Origin: Alphaproteobacteria bacterium
GTDB lineage: Bacteria > Pseudomonadota > Alphaproteobacteria > Micavibrionales > Micavibrionaceae
Assembly: GCA_030432025.1 (NCBI GenBank)
Contig: JAUIIA010000008.1
Span: 34,209 to 98,208, forward strand
Direction of reading: 5' to 3'
Length of the DNA stretch: 64,000 nt
The position numbers and the translations under genes were made by a program. The notes under the pieces are model-generated. The model saw only the letters and a list, made by a program, of their open reading frames with translations, did not search any database and was not told the DNA's origin. Below, in pieces: positions 1 through 9,623 of the stretch; the first letter of the stretch is position 1, and every line of letters begins with the position of its first letter.

Positions 1-50
1 AAAGATAGTATGGAATTTATAGGGGTTATAAAGAGGGCGTGCAAGCCCGT

Positions 51-75
51 AAAAGCCTTTAATTTTGAAAGGCTT
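51..75 (-). terminator. Possible terminator after the first gene
   Basis: An 8-bp perfect stem (53-60 with 68-75) and a 7-nt loop lie directly behind the stop codon of the minus-strand gene at 76. Read on the minus strand the stem is followed by only a short T run, so an intrinsic terminator is plausible but not strong. Confidence 0.5.
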
Positions 76-1050
76 CTATACCGACATCATAGACGGGTCC
101 ATGCAGACTGACTTGTATGTTTCGGTCATGGCGGCCATGGCCAAAGGCTTAGCGATGGCGGGTTCCATTTCCGGCACCTCTCCGCCCGCTGCTACGGCTA
201 GCATACGTCCGGCAGCTTTTGCACAAGAGACGGACTGCTCATACTGGTTATGCATGCCTATCGTGGAGAAGAAACTTTTGCAGTACGGCTCGATTCCGTA
301 GACCAGATCAGTCGGCGGATTCACAGGTACGTCATTCGCGGCCAAACCAAAGCGCCAGTCCGTACCAGCAGGCACGCCCAGACGAACAGCTTCCTGCGTC
401 ATAACATAGACAACATGATCGAGATTGTCGGGCAATTCGCAGCCACGGAAAATCATACATGTCTCGGAATTCAGTGATAGCGCCAAACGGCGACCAGCAA
501 CGGCACTAAGTGAAGCAATACACTCACCAAGGCCCCAGCCTTCGAATGCGACTTTACGGTCAATAACGACATCGCAGAGCTCCTGTGCAGCCAACTCAAA
601 GCCCATGGCTTTCTGGGTGCACTCTATGAGCAAACGTAGCGTCTCTTCACGCGGTTGTTCATCTTCTTCCCAGCTAATCAGGATATTCTGGATCAACATC
701 AGCATCAGATTGTGGAATTCGAATTCACAGTCGAGCCATTCTTCGAAGAAAATACGAGCAGCCATGCGCCCACGTTCTGTCTCGTGATCAATAAGGTGTG
801 CAGGCGGCAGCGCGCGCGGCAGTAAAGCGTCCTCTACAGGTTTGCAGTTCATTTCACGGCAAAGCTGCTGTAGGCTGGCCTGCATCGCCTGGTCCGGCTC
901 ATCAAACACTAAATAGGTTTCCACCAACACACCGGCGAGGTGCTGGATGAGCTTCATGCAATCAGTGCCGCGTTCCTTGTCGGAAGCAAGACGGATTAAT
1001 CCGGAATATAGCCGTGCGCCCATATCGGGCTTATTGGTCAATGCAAACAT
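76..1050 (-). CDS. Hypothetical protein, unrecognised
   Basis: Encodes about 324 residues from the ATG at 1050. An in-frame GTG at 1176 would add 42 Ser-rich, low-complexity residues and overlap the upstream SH3 gene by 29 bases, so the shorter start is preferred. No signal peptide, membrane segment or known motif is visible. The protein is soluble-looking, probably mostly helical, with about ten scattered cysteines and a Met/Ala-rich C-terminus. It lies downstream of the SH3 protein gene on the same strand and may be cotranscribed with it. I cannot assign a function. The long intact frame with normal composition supports a real gene. Confidence 0.7.
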   Translation of the reverse strand: MFALTNKPDMGARLYSGLIRLASDKERGTDCMKLIQHLAGVLVETYLVFDEPDQAMQASLQQLCREMNCKPVEDALLPRALPPAHLIDHETERGRMAARIFFEEWLDCEFEFHNLMLMLIQNILISWEEDEQPREETLRLLIECTQKAMGFELAAQELCDVVIDRKVAFEGWGLGECIASLSAVAGRRLALSLNSETCMIFRGCELPDNLDHVVYVMTQEAVRLGVPAGTDWRFGLAANDVPVNPPTDLVYGIEPYCKSFFSTIGMHNQYEQSVSCAKAAGRMLAVAAGGEVPEMEPAIAKPLAMAAMTETYKSVCMDPSMMSV

Positions 1051-1147
1051 AATTAACGCCTGGAAGGTGAAAGGCTTTGAACTGGGTTTGTGGATAGAAC
1101 TGTGGAAAGAACTAAGAGAGGACGCAGAATCAACTGCAAATACAAGG

Positions 1148-1672
1148 TTAGTTAAAATTTTCGTCTTCGTAAACACCCCAAATTACACTTTGTTCGAGGT
1201 AGCCCGTGTATTCCTTGGCGTCTACTTCACACCAGCCGTTATCACACGAGTCGATAGCAATTAGAAGTTTTGGTTGAAGGTACGCAGCTACCCTACTGTC
1301 TTTTCTGGGTTTTTTGTAGAGACTGACAAGCTCTTCACCTTTGATGAAGCCTGTACGCCTACCGCTAAGCAGGGTTTTATGTACCCAGCCTTTTTGCCCG
1401 TCAAAATCGTGGATTTTTCTCCATACGTCGTACTCCAGAATGATTTCAACGGGCACGGAACGCTTTTTATAGACCCATAAAATCGGATATTTTCGCCCCG
1501 GGCCGCTGCGGACATAAGCTTCATTCGAGCCTAAGGAGACAAATCTGGGCAGTGGATATTCGGTTGAGCGGAACGCATTCGGCACATTTCTGGCCGTTTC
1601 TTGCGCCGAAACAGGCGAAAAAGCGCCAAAAACCAACAAAACACCAAGTATCGAGACAATTTTTTGGACCAT
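1148..1672 (-). CDS. Exported SH3-domain protein
   Basis: 174 residues. An N-terminal signal peptide of about 23 residues ends in VSAQ, so the product is probably periplasmic. Two bacterial SH3-like units follow: roughly 52-110, with the AYVRSGPGRKYPIL segment typical of this family, and 116-170, ending in a GYLEQSVIWG element. This is the DUF1058/SH3_4-type protein common in alphaproteobacteria, presumed to bind peptidoglycan or other envelope ligands, though the ligand is unknown. It is divergent from dusA with only 28 bases between starts, so the two promoters must overlap or lie inside the genes. Confidence 0.85.
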   Translation of the reverse strand: MVQKIVSILGVLLVFGAFSPVSAQETARNVPNAFRSTEYPLPRFVSLGSNEAYVRSGPGRKYPILWVYKKRSVPVEIILEYDVWRKIHDFDGQKGWVHKTLLSGRRTGFIKGEELVSLYKKPRKDSRVAAYLQPKLLIAIDSCDNGWCEVDAKEYTGYLEQSVIWGVYEDENFN

Positions 1673-1700
1673 ATCAACGCAATTATGCTAAAAACCCGCC

Positions 1701-2705
1701 ATGAATCAAGCGTCTACAGATGAATACACAATAAGCGTCGCCCCGATGATGGATTGGACGGACCGGCATTGCCGGTATTTTCACCGTCTAATCTCGCCGC
1801 ATGCACGGCTCTACACCGAAATGGTGACGACAGGCGCCCTGCTCCATGGTGACGCGGAACGCTTTTTACGGTTTGATGAATGTGAGCATCCTGTCGCTCT
1901 GCAATTAGGTGGTTCGGATGCAGACGATCTGGCTAAATGTGCAGAGATGGGTCAGAGCGAAGGCTATGACGAGATCAACCTGAATTGCGGCTGCCCTTCG
2001 GATCGTGTTCAGAACGGTCGCTTTGGCGCATGTTTAATGAAGGAGCCGGACCATGTTGCCGATTGCGTGGATGCTATGGCCAAGTCCGTCGATATTCCTG
2101 TAACTGTGAAATGCCGTATCGGCATTGATGAGCAAGATGACTTTGATTTCCTCGATGAATTTGTGGACAAAATTGCGGATAAAGGATGTAAAACTTTCAT
2201 CATCCACGCCCGTAAAGCCTGGCTACAGGGACTTAGCCCGAAGCAGAACCGTGAAATCCCACCGCTGGATTATGATCGCGTGAAGGCGATTAAGGATAAA
2301 TACCCGTCTTTACGCATCATTGTGAACGGCGGTATTAGAGACACAGCGCTTACAAAGGAGCAGCTGCAAAATTGTGACGGCGTTATGATCGGCCGTGAAG
2401 CTTACAGCAATCCGTACTTTCTGGCCGAACTTGAGCAATCCGTATTCGGGGCAAACACAATGCCCGACCGCGATGAAATCGCGCTGAAGATGGCTACTTA
2501 CGCACAGGCACAGTTCGAACAACATGAGACGCCTGTGAAGTCTATTACACGTCATATTCTGGGGCTGTACCATAACCAGCACGGTGCAAAGGCGTGGAAA
2601 CGCACCTTAAGCACCCTGCCTTATGAACAGGGTGCCGATGCTCAGGTCATAGAAAGTGCTTTGAAAGCGAAAAACGAGGCAGTACAGTTATTAGAGAATG
2701 CTTGA
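1701..2705 (+). CDS. dusA: tRNA-dihydrouridine synthase A
   Basis: 334 residues, the usual DusA length. It reduces specific uridines in the tRNA D-loop (positions 20/20a) with FMN and NADPH. The N-terminal TIM barrel opens with the APMMDWTDRHCRYF motif, and the catalytic cysteine lies in NCGCPS (Cys98), followed by the DRVQNGRFGACLM segment diagnostic of DusA. A C-terminal helical domain binds tRNA. The start at 1701 puts the APMMDW motif at residue 14, as in homologues. The stop overlaps the possible TTG start of the next gene. Confidence 0.95.
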   Translation: MNQASTDEYTISVAPMMDWTDRHCRYFHRLISPHARLYTEMVTTGALLHGDAERFLRFDECEHPVALQLGGSDADDLAKCAEMGQSEGYDEINLNCGCPSDRVQNGRFGACLMKEPDHVADCVDAMAKSVDIPVTVKCRIGIDEQDDFDFLDEFVDKIADKGCKTFIIHARKAWLQGLSPKQNREIPPLDYDRVKAIKDKYPSLRIIVNGGIRDTALTKEQLQNCDGVMIGREAYSNPYFLAELEQSVFGANTMPDRDEIALKMATYAQAQFEQHETPVKSITRHILGLYHNQHGAKAWKRTLSTLPYEQGADAQVIESALKAKNEAVQLLENA

Positions 2706-2743
2706 AGCGTTCTTTTTCCAACCCCTTGTGCGTGGCGACAATC

Positions 2744-3883
2744 ATGCAAGAACAACCACCTGAAAACGAATATGACTGGCATGAATTAGGTACGTACGAG
2801 ACCAAAAAATTCATAGAAGAAGTCACGGATGAGGCCTTCAAAGAGCTGTTTGAAGGCCCCGCATACGAGCTATGGTCCAGAAATCTAAGGTTTTTTGACG
2901 GTTATGAGCATTATTTGCTGTGTAACAAGTCGATGGTGCCGTTTTTTACACTGGAATATATCAGTAACGGGGAAAATCACTATTTTCTGGATGGATCAGA
3001 GCACCCTCTCGAGCTTTTGATCCAAAAAGGCTGCTTTCGCCTGACTATTCGTAATGTCATGGATTATGTGCAGTTTCACAGCGATGTGACATTTTACCCT
3101 TATCGCAAAGTCAAATTCATCGCCGATCCGTCAAAATCGCCCTATTCCGGTGCGAGTTCGATGGGGCATCATTTTAAAACGCTGAAATACCACGCCAAAA
3201 TGGACGTGCAGGAAAGCGAAGCTGATGAATGTTTCTACATCACAATGCCTGTGATTTATAACGGCGACACAGTGGAAGGACACGTACAGGTTAAAAAGAC
3301 AGGTGAAATCAGCATCTTAGAGCCAGTAAACATCCCCCTTATGGATGGTCAGACAGATCACAACCCCTTGGATTACGATCACCCGCATGAAGAAGAGCTG
3401 TTGGCACAGAATTTAGCAGTTTTGTGCCAATCCGAAGAAGGAAAACGTCTTTGGGAGACGGTTAAAAGCTATGGCGGTGAAATCAAGATTGTTTCAGGTG
3501 TCGGCTCAAACGCCTTCGCACCGAGCGCCTCCAAAGGCTTTATTGTTGCACCTGAACATCTCGAATTTCAAAGCCCCTATCAGGTGATCGGGTTGGCGGG
3601 TGTTTTGCGCCAAATGGAGCACCACCTGATGGAGGAAAAACGCCCCGATCCCTTTGATGACATTAACGAAGTGCTTGAGCGCAATGTCGCGTTAAACTTG
3701 GATATTTTACTTAAAATCTGTATAATTGTAGATGAATTGTACGAGGCTGGCGAAGAAGAGGTTTTACGCCGTTTCAAGAAGGCCGGTTTCGAAGAATTAT
3801 ATGGCGGGTATAAAAACAACGTACCCGAGGAACAATTAGCCGGATTAATGGCTAAATATATGCACGTGAAAGTGATGGAATAA
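2744..3883 (+). CDS. Hypothetical protein, unrecognised
   Basis: About 379 residues from the ATG at 2744. A TTG at 2702 overlapping the dusA stop, or a GTG at 2732, would give up to 14 more. Acidic, soluble-looking and without signal or membrane segments. The first half is rich in aromatic and beta-type sequence. The last 120 residues, from about 290, are helical and rich in Glu and Leu, resembling a small helical bundle. I recognise no family and see no catalytic motif. It follows dusA closely on the same strand and is probably cotranscribed with it. Confidence 0.75.
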   Translation: MQEQPPENEYDWHELGTYETKKFIEEVTDEAFKELFEGPAYELWSRNLRFFDGYEHYLLCNKSMVPFFTLEYISNGENHYFLDGSEHPLELLIQKGCFRLTIRNVMDYVQFHSDVTFYPYRKVKFIADPSKSPYSGASSMGHHFKTLKYHAKMDVQESEADECFYITMPVIYNGDTVEGHVQVKKTGEISILEPVNIPLMDGQTDHNPLDYDHPHEEELLAQNLAVLCQSEEGKRLWETVKSYGGEIKIVSGVGSNAFAPSASKGFIVAPEHLEFQSPYQVIGLAGVLRQMEHHLMEEKRPDPFDDINEVLERNVALNLDILLKICIIVDELYEAGEEEVLRRFKKAGFEELYGGYKNNVPEEQLAGLMAKYMHVKVME

Positions 3884-3887
3884 TAAT

Positions 3888-4196
3888 ATGAATATGCCAT
3901 TTTTCGCATCGAGTGACAAAGCAACGACGCTCTCTTCGGGTGGCGGCTCTGCTAGTGCTTGCTTCTTTAACGTTCCACCAACGCAGGATTACGGCTCGGT
4001 TAGTGACGGCTATGTACGCCTTGCTAGCGTTGCACCTGTGAGCGCCGCATTGCGACAGCGCTTTCGTCCGATCTATCAGCCGGGTCAAAGCCGGTATGTC
4101 AGCGGACCGCAAAACGCCGGAGACAGCGAAACACGTCAGGCATCTCAAGGCGGCGGTTCACTTGCCACTATGGGACAAGGCAGTAGCGGCGGCTAA
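3888..4196 (+). CDS. Small Gly/Ser-rich hypothetical protein
   Basis: 102 residues of low complexity, rich in Ser, Gly, Ala and Gln, with no fold or motif I recognise. It starts four bases after the preceding stop with an ATGGA-like ribosome site, which favours translation as the last gene of the dusA transcript. A minus-strand ORF (3852-4148) overlaps it and cannot be excluded from composition alone. The plus-strand reading is preferred because of its position behind a same-strand gene. It ends 22 bases before the convergent sufA. Confidence 0.4.
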   Translation: MNMPFFASSDKATTLSSGGGSASACFFNVPPTQDYGSVSDGYVRLASVAPVSAALRQRFRPIYQPGQSRYVSGPQNAGDSETRQASQGGGSLATMGQGSSGG

Positions 4197-4218
4197 CCAC
4201 CATAAGCACACTGCGCTT

Positions 4219-4572
4219 TTACGCCTCTTCTTTTTTAGGTTGAATCTGGAAACTTTCACCGCATCCACAGCGGCTGATCTCGTTTGGATTGACGAAATCA
4301 AAACGGGCATTACCGAGTTCATCAGTAATATAGTCAATTGTGGAGCCAATCAGCATCCATGAATATAGCTTGGGGATATATAGTCTGGTCCCGTTATCTT
4401 CGACCAGATCATCCCCTTCGATGCCCTTGTCCGCGTATTCCATTTTGTAGGAATTACCCGAGCACCCTGTCGCCTTGACCGTGAGGCGAATGCCACCACA
4501 GCCCTCAGGTGCCTTAGCTTTGAGGGCTTCTATTTGTTTCGCGGCTTCGTCTGTAATCGTGATATTCAGCAT
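4219..4572 (-). CDS. sufA: A-type iron-sulfur carrier SufA
   Basis: 117 residues of the HesB/IscA/SufA family. These proteins receive Fe-S clusters from the SufBCD scaffold and pass them to apoproteins. The three conserved cluster ligands are present: Cys37 in TGCSG, and Cys102 and Cys104 in the C-terminal CGC motif. It is the last gene of the suf cluster, four bases after sufT. A short Lys/Glu tail follows the CGC motif. Confidence 0.92.
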   Translation of the reverse strand: MLNITITDEAAKQIEALKAKAPEGCGGIRLTVKATGCSGNSYKMEYADKGIEGDDLVEDNGTRLYIPKLYSWMLIGSTIDYITDELGNARFDFVNPNEISRCGCGESFQIQPKKEEA

Positions 4573-4576
4573 GGCT

Positions 4577-5008
4577 TTAAGTAAACATGTTCAGTTGCAT
4601 TTTGGCGGTTTCGGACATCATTGCGGGTGACCATGGCGGGTCCCAGATGATTTCAACATCCACCTCGCCTACACCTTCGATCGGCAGAACGGCGCCCTGG
4701 ATCCAGCCCGGCATTTCCTGTGCCACCGGGCACCCCGGAGATGTAAGCGTCATTTTAATAGCGATGTCGGTCACGTTCTTGTCGTTATCATCCTCGAAAT
4801 ATACGCCGTAAATCAGGCCCAGCTCATAAACATTCACGGGAATTTCAGGGTCATAAATCTCGCGCAAAGCCGCCAGTGACGGCGCACACAGAGGATGCGC
4901 ACGGTCTATCTCGATATTCTGCGGCTCTGCAAGCTCGTCATAGACATGCTTGCATGGCTCCTTGTCGGTTTTATGATCTGCCTGTTTAGGGGCGGTTTCT
5001 TCCGTCAT
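4577..5008 (-). CDS. sufT: SUF system assembly protein SufT (DUF59)
   Basis: 143 residues. The DUF59/MIP18 domain starts at about residue 45 (LREIYDPEIPVNVYELGLIY) after a charged N-terminal extension. It carries the TSPGCP motif with the conserved cysteine typical of SufT and related cluster-maturation factors. Its ATG overlaps the sufS stop by four bases, indicating translational coupling. Its place between sufS and sufA is the standard alphaproteobacterial order. Its likely role is late cluster transfer or maturation. Confidence 0.92.
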   Translation of the reverse strand: MTEETAPKQADHKTDKEPCKHVYDELAEPQNIEIDRAHPLCAPSLAALREIYDPEIPVNVYELGLIYGVYFEDDNDKNVTDIAIKMTLTSPGCPVAQEMPGWIQGAVLPIEGVGEVDVEIIWDPPWSPAMMSETAKMQLNMFT

Positions 5009-6228
5009 CCGAATAACTCTTTCACTTTCTTTAAACCGTCTATTAATTGATCTATATCAGCTTTGTTTGAATACAAGCCAAGTGAGGCGCGGATTGTACC
5101 CTCCACGCCAAAGCGTTGCATAAGCGGCATACAACAATGATGTCCGGCACGTACAGCCACGCCGCATTGGTCAAGGATCATACCCGCATCGCTCGTATGT
5201 ATATCTTCGAGCGTAAAACTGAAGATGCCGATCTTGTCAGCCGCAGTACCAAAAAGTTTTAGCCCCTCAATCTCCTTCAAGCGCTCATGAGCATAGTCAC
5301 GCAATTCATTTTCACGCGCTTCAAGGGCTTCGAAACCAATGGCTGTGATGTAATCAATAGCGGCACCAAGCCCTATAACCTCTACAATTGCGGGTGTACC
5401 TGCTTCGAAACGGTAAGGTGGCTCTTTAAACGTGGTGCCGTCGAAGCTCACCCGTTCGATCATATCGCCACCGCCCTGGTAGGGGGACATACCATCCAGT
5501 ATGTCGTATTTTCCGTACAGGATACCGATACCGGACGGGCCATAGAGCTTATGCCCCGTAAAGACGTAAAAGTCACAATCAAGCTTCTGTACATCAACTT
5601 TGCCATGTACGACTCCCTGAGAACCATCAACCAGTACTTTAATTTTTGGATTAAAAGCTTTTGCTATCTTGTTGATTTTATTTACAGGATTAGCGACACC
5701 AGTGGCGTTCGAAATATGCACGACAGATACGAGTTTGGTTTTTTCGCTTAACAGCGTTTCGAAACTCTCCAGATCCAGGGAGCCATCATCAAAAATGGGC
5801 ACGACTTTGATTTGAATACCAATTTGACGCTCGAGAATTTGCCACGGCACGATGTTGGCGTGGTGCTCCATTTCGGTGAGGATGACCTCATCACCCTCCT
5901 CCATGTGTGTACGTGCCCAACTTTGTGCAATTAAATTAATGCTTTCTGTCGAATTCCTTGTAAAAACGATCTCTTTCTCAGTGGAAGCATTGATAAAGGC
6001 TGCTACTTTACTGCGTACGCCTTCGAAATCGGCCGTAAGCTGCTGGGAAATGCTGTAAAGCCCGCGATGAATGTTGGAATAACCGCCTTCCAGCACCTTG
6101 TTCATGGCATCGATGACGGCCTTTGGCTTCTGTGCGCTTGCAGCACTATCCAGAAACGCCAACGGCTTACCGTTCATCTGCGTTGCTAAGACGGGGAAAT
6201 CATTACGTATATGGTCGAAATCGGCCAT
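5005..6228 (-). CDS. sufS: Cysteine desulfurase SufS
   Basis: 407 residues from the ATG at 6228, close to the 406 of E. coli SufS. An upstream in-frame start at 6255 would overlap sufD further. The enzyme is a type II PLP-dependent cysteine desulfurase supplying persulfide sulfur to SufBCD. Visible motifs are EMEHHAN around the PLP-stacking His, the FTGHKLYGPSG segment with the Schiff-base Lys, and RAGHHCCMP with the catalytic Cys near the C-terminus. The sufD TAA and sufS ATG share one base (TAATG). No sufE gene is present in the window. Confidence 0.95.
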   Translation of the reverse strand: MADFDHIRNDFPVLATQMNGKPLAFLDSAASAQKPKAVIDAMNKVLEGGYSNIHRGLYSISQQLTADFEGVRSKVAAFINASTEKEIVFTRNSTESINLIAQSWARTHMEEGDEVILTEMEHHANIVPWQILERQIGIQIKVVPIFDDGSLDLESFETLLSEKTKLVSVVHISNATGVANPVNKINKIAKAFNPKIKVLVDGSQGVVHGKVDVQKLDCDFYVFTGHKLYGPSGIGILYGKYDILDGMSPYQGGGDMIERVSFDGTTFKEPPYRFEAGTPAIVEVIGLGAAIDYITAIGFEALEARENELRDYAHERLKEIEGLKLFGTAADKIGIFSFTLEDIHTSDAGMILDQCGVAVRAGHHCCMPLMQRFGVEGTIRASLGLYSNKADIDQLIDGLKKVKELFG

Positions 6229-7184
6229 TAGCTGTTGAGCGCTGTCTGCAACCATGTGTGTGTTGCCTCCAGGATATCTTCGCGTACAGGTTCGTTCTCT
6301 ACTTTTTCGATGACTTCGTCAACGAAGGCCTGAATAAGCAGCATGCGTGCCTGTGCTTCGTTTAAGCCACGCTGGCGCAAATAGAAGAGCGGGTCTTCGT
6401 CAAGCTGCCCTGTCGTTGCACCGTGGGAACATTTAACGTCATCGGCATAGATTTCCAGCTCCGGTTTTGTATCCATCTCAGCATCAGGTGAGAGTAACAA
6501 CGCGTTTGAGAGCTGATATCCATCGGTTTTCTGCGCGGCCTGATGCACATGCACCTTGCCTTGAAACACACCGTGGGACTTATCATCCAACAATGTGCGG
6601 TAGAACTGGTTTGATTGGCAATGCGGCGCCTGATGCTCAATCAGGATCGTAGTATCTGCGTGCTGCTCACCATTGAGCATATTGATACCGTTAAAGGATA
6701 CCTCGCCGTTCTCGCCCTGAATTTCGGCATGAATCTCGTGTCTGGTTAGCTTTCCGCCCATATTAAGGCTGAAACCATTATAAACAGCGTCTCTCGCGGT
6801 CTTGATATGAACCAGATTGGTTTGAACGGCTTCGTTATTGTCATTTTGCAGGCGGACATGCTGCAAATTGGCGTTCGGACCGACCTCGATCTCCGTGACC
6901 ATGTTCTTCCAGTATGCGCCGGTACCATCATGACGCTCGATAAGGGTTAGCTGCGCGCCTTCCTCCAGAACGATCCTTAAGCGAGGCTGCGTATGTTGCC
7001 CGTCGGAACTTGTAAACACAATTTCCTCAGGTTGCTCACAGACTTCTCCACGGTTTTTGTGGATAACAATCTCTTCCGGTTGTTCTGCAACAGCCAGATT
7101 TGCAGGCAATGCGCGGCCCAGATTTGTGTATTTCCATTCCTCGACTTTAGGAGTCGGGAGATCATCAATATTAAGCGGTTTCAT
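6228..7184 (-). CDS. sufD: Fe-S assembly scaffold subunit SufD
   Basis: 318 residues from the ATG at 7184, which leaves a short gap behind the preceding stop. An ATG at 7205 would overlap that gene. SufD pairs with SufB and the SufC ATPase in the SufBC2D scaffold. The N-terminal KVEEWKYTNL helix, a central beta-helix and the C-terminal CSHGATTGQLDEDPLFYLRQRG region are the hallmarks of the family. It is shorter than the E. coli protein (423) but of common alphaproteobacterial size. It is translationally coupled to sufS. Confidence 0.93.
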   Translation of the reverse strand: MKPLNIDDLPTPKVEEWKYTNLGRALPANLAVAEQPEEIVIHKNRGEVCEQPEEIVFTSSDGQHTQPRLRIVLEEGAQLTLIERHDGTGAYWKNMVTEIEVGPNANLQHVRLQNDNNEAVQTNLVHIKTARDAVYNGFSLNMGGKLTRHEIHAEIQGENGEVSFNGINMLNGEQHADTTILIEHQAPHCQSNQFYRTLLDDKSHGVFQGKVHVHQAAQKTDGYQLSNALLLSPDAEMDTKPELEIYADDVKCSHGATTGQLDEDPLFYLRQRGLNEAQARMLLIQAFVDEVIEKVENEPVREDILEATHTWLQTALNS

Positions 7185-7189
7185 GGTTT

Positions 7190-7516
7190 TTACCTGACTA
7201 CCCATATCGTTTTGCTGCTTGCACCGTCTTCGGATTCCGAAAAGATATAAACCAGCTTTACGTCTGAGCCGGGAGTAACATTGCCTCTGATTTGAGCTCG
7301 CAATGTTTTCCCAATCTTACCTGACAGGCACCGTTTACCTTTGTTAGGCCCGTCTGCGATGATTCCTCGCTTCGGCCTGATATTGTATACGCCTTTGATT
7401 TCAGTCCTTCCGACTGCGCCTATTACGTCACAAGCATGAAAAACAGCTGTTTGACTTTGAGCCTGGGCTTCGGCAGACAATGCCAAAACACCAATTAATA
7501 ACATTAAAAATCTCAT
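7190..7516 (-). CDS. Small exported hypothetical protein within suf
   Basis: 108 residues. It begins with a clear signal peptide ([20 protein letters not shown]), leaving a mature protein of about 88 residues with two cysteines and a beta-rich, Gly/Lys-rich composition. No family recognised. It sits on the same strand between sufC and sufD: its ATG overlaps the sufC stop by four bases, and it ends five bases before the preferred sufD start. It is therefore almost certainly expressed with the suf genes. A periplasmic product in this position is unusual. Any role in iron-sulfur assembly is unproven. Confidence 0.75.
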   Translation of the reverse strand: MRFLMLLIGVLALSAEAQAQSQTAVFHACDVIGAVGRTEIKGVYNIRPKRGIIADGPNKGKRCLSGKIGKTLRAQIRGNVTPGSDVKLVYIFSESEDGASSKTIWVVR

Positions 7517-8274
7517 GCTGCCTCCTCGATAAATTCGGCATAGCCTTTTTCTTCAAGCTCTAGCGCGAGCTCAGGGCCACCCGTTTTCACAATTTTCCCT
7601 TTCGCCATAACATGTACGACGTCCGGCTTAATGTAATCCAACAATCGCTGGTAGTGTGTAATCACGAGGAATGAACGGTCAGGCGATCGCATGGAGTTTA
7701 CGCCATCCGCAACAATTTTCAGCGCATCAATGTCCAGACCTGAGTCTGTTTCATCCAGAACCGCGAATTTCGGGTCCAGCATCGCCATTTGCAAAACTTC
7801 ATTACGTTTTTTCTCACCGCCCGAAAAACCAACATTCACAGCACGTTTCATCATTTCGTCGGAAATACCGAGATCCTTGCACTTTTCCTTCATCAATTTG
7901 AGGAGCGCCAATGCATCCAGCTCGTCTTCACCGCGTTGTTTGCGGATTGAATTGATGGAGGTTTTGAGGAATGTGCTCATATTTACCCCGGGAATTTCCA
8001 CAGGATACTGGAATGCCAGAAACAAACCGGCGGCAGCACGTTCTTCCGGCTCAAGCTCGAGAAGGTCTTCACCGTCCAGCTCTATTGCGCCTTTTGTGAC
8101 TTCATAGTCTTCGCGACCAGCCAGAACATAAGACAGCGTGGATTTACCACTGCCATTAGGTCCCATAATCGCGTGAACTTCACCTGCCGGAATATCCAGT
8201 GATATGCCTTTGAGAATTTCCACGTCGCCGTCATCTGTCTCGACATGCGCGTGAACGTCTTTGATGTTAATCAT
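7513..8274 (-). CDS. sufC: Fe-S assembly ATPase SufC
   Basis: 253 residues from the ATG at 8274. The open frame extends to 8358, but only the internal start fits the family. SufC is the ABC-type ATPase of the SufBC2D scaffold. Walker A is GPNGSGKST at 38-46. The signature is the SufC-specific SGGEKKR form, and the Walker B region reads [16 protein letters not shown] small membrane protein gene ends 14 bases upstream of its start, and an exported protein gene follows with a 4-base overlap. Confidence 0.95.
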   Translation of the reverse strand: MINIKDVHAHVETDDGDVEILKGISLDIPAGEVHAIMGPNGSGKSTLSYVLAGREDYEVTKGAIELDGEDLLELEPEERAAAGLFLAFQYPVEIPGVNMSTFLKTSINSIRKQRGEDELDALALLKLMKEKCKDLGISDEMMKRAVNVGFSGGEKKRNEVLQMAMLDPKFAVLDETDSGLDIDALKIVADGVNSMRSPDRSFLVITHYQRLLDYIKPDVVHVMAKGKIVKTGGPELALELEEKGYAEFIEEAA

Positions 8275-8287
8275 TACTAACCTTAAT

Positions 8288-8689
8288 TTATAAAACCAAC
8301 ATGGCTCCGCCGAGGATAATCCCCGAAATACCGTCGAGCCATAACCACTTTTGTACAAACTTCTTTTTCACTGTAGCCTGCACGATAGAAGGCTTTAGCA
8401 GTAAAATGACCGATTTGACAAACCCTAAATACCCCGTAACCATTAGAATTATCGCCGCCAAGCCGTCCCAGTTGTTATAGAACACCACAATGAACAAAGA
8501 GATAGGTAGGATAAGTACGCCTAGAATCAAGCTGATAGCCTCTTTCTCGACGAAAATCTCCAAGAATTCCTCCCACGGTTTTTTGGCAAAAAACATGGAA
8601 AAACCGATTACCATGTAAAAACCACCGAAAAACACTAAAAACGGGTCATTGTTAATATACGACCCAAGTTGTGAAAAAAATTCTTCCAT
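8288..8689 (-). CDS. Hypothetical small membrane protein
   Basis: 133 residues with about four hydrophobic segments (near 17-35, 48-70, 75-98 and 115-133) and a positively charged loop (KKKFVQKW) before the last. No family recognised. It lies between the plus-strand DUF2306 gene and sufC. It is on the same strand as sufC and ends 14 bases before it, so it probably leads the sufCDSTA transcript. The 145-base gap upstream, shared with the divergent DUF2306 gene, should hold both promoters. Confidence 0.75.
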   Translation of the reverse strand: MEEFFSQLGSYINNDPFLVFFGGFYMVIGFSMFFAKKPWEEFLEIFVEKEAISLILGVLILPISLFIVVFYNNWDGLAAIILMVTGYLGFVKSVILLLKPSIVQATVKKKFVQKWLWLDGISGIILGGAMLVL

Positions 8690-8834
8690 GTATTTTCTCC
8701 ATTATCAAACAAACTTAGTGTACACCCTTAAGCTTAACGCATCTACAGGGCTTTGAAAACAAAACCATAAGGTGTGCTTTGCAAAATGAGACTAAACAAT
8801 TCCCCTTAAAAACAGGCTGATGTAGAATATTGGT

Positions 8835-9623
8835 ATGGAGAATTCATCCGAGCAATCCGATCAAACTGGAAACACGAAAAAGAAAATCGAACCGATGCGT
8901 TCGATGCCTATTTTTCTGGTTATTCTAGTTTTGGCAACGATGTTTGTGATCAAGGTCCCGTTTCACATCATATTCATCATAATATCACAGGCGATTCACG
9001 ATAACCCGCCAATCGCCACGCCCTTTCTGGGCGGATGGCTTCGCATCAACGACATCTTGTTGTTTACTCACATCGCAGCGGCAGTGCCTTGTATTATTTT
9101 CGGTCCGTTGCTGTTCTATCGGGACCTATTGAAGGCAAACCCGACACTGCACCGAAAGATCGGGACATATTACGTATATGGCGTTTTATACAGCGCGGTC
9201 ACAGTCATCCCCCTATCAATGTCAAAAGTTCATATATTGCCGCAAACGGGCTTCACGGTGATGGCAATTGTGTGGTTTTGCGTTACGTGGTTCGGGTTTA
9301 TGGCGGCGAGGAACAAGAATTTCGTCACCCACAGGCGATGGATGATGCGCAGCTATGCTATGAGCTTTGCGTTTATTCATGTGAACCTGACCTATCACTG
9401 GATCGGGGTTTATCAATTCATGAATGATGCCGTCGCTATCAAGGTCATGCAAAGCATGGTCAGCTGGCAATTCAATCTGTTTGTAATCGAGTTCTACCTG
9501 GCCGCGACAACGTTTAAAGGTAAATTCGTGGGATGGAAAAAATGGGGCAAAAACATTTTCTCTTGGTCGCCGGAAGACAAATTTTTCTTCAAACCGCCAC
9601 CAAAGGCGCTTGAAGCGGCTTAA
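8835..9623 (+). CDS. DUF2306 family membrane protein
   Basis: 262 residues with about seven membrane segments after a charged 25-residue N-terminus. Histidine-containing motifs of the family are visible: [13 protein letters not shown], and [15 protein letters not shown] before a helix with [11 protein letters not shown]2306 proteins are integral membrane proteins of unknown function, and the conserved His residues suggest heme or metal binding (inference). The gene is opposite to its suf neighbours and separates sufB from sufC. Its stop and the sufB stop share the palindrome TTAA. Confidence 0.85.
   Translation: MENSSEQSDQTGNTKKKIEPMRSMPIFLVILVLATMFVIKVPFHIIFIIISQAIHDNPPIATPFLGGWLRINDILLFTHIAAAVPCIIFGPLLFYRDLLKANPTLHRKIGTYYVYGVLYSAVTVIPLSMSKVHILPQTGFTVMAIVWFCVTWFGFMAARNKNFVTHRRWMMRSYAMSFAFIHVNLTYHWIGVYQFMNDAVAIKVMQSMVSWQFNLFVIEFYLAATTFKGKFVGWKKWGKNIFSWSPEDKFFFKPPPKALEAA

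Noticed and set aside
3852..4148. Minus-strand ORF of 98 residues
   Set aside because: Arg/Cys-rich composition and no operon context. The overlapping plus-strand frame at 3888 fits the transcript order better, though neither is certain.
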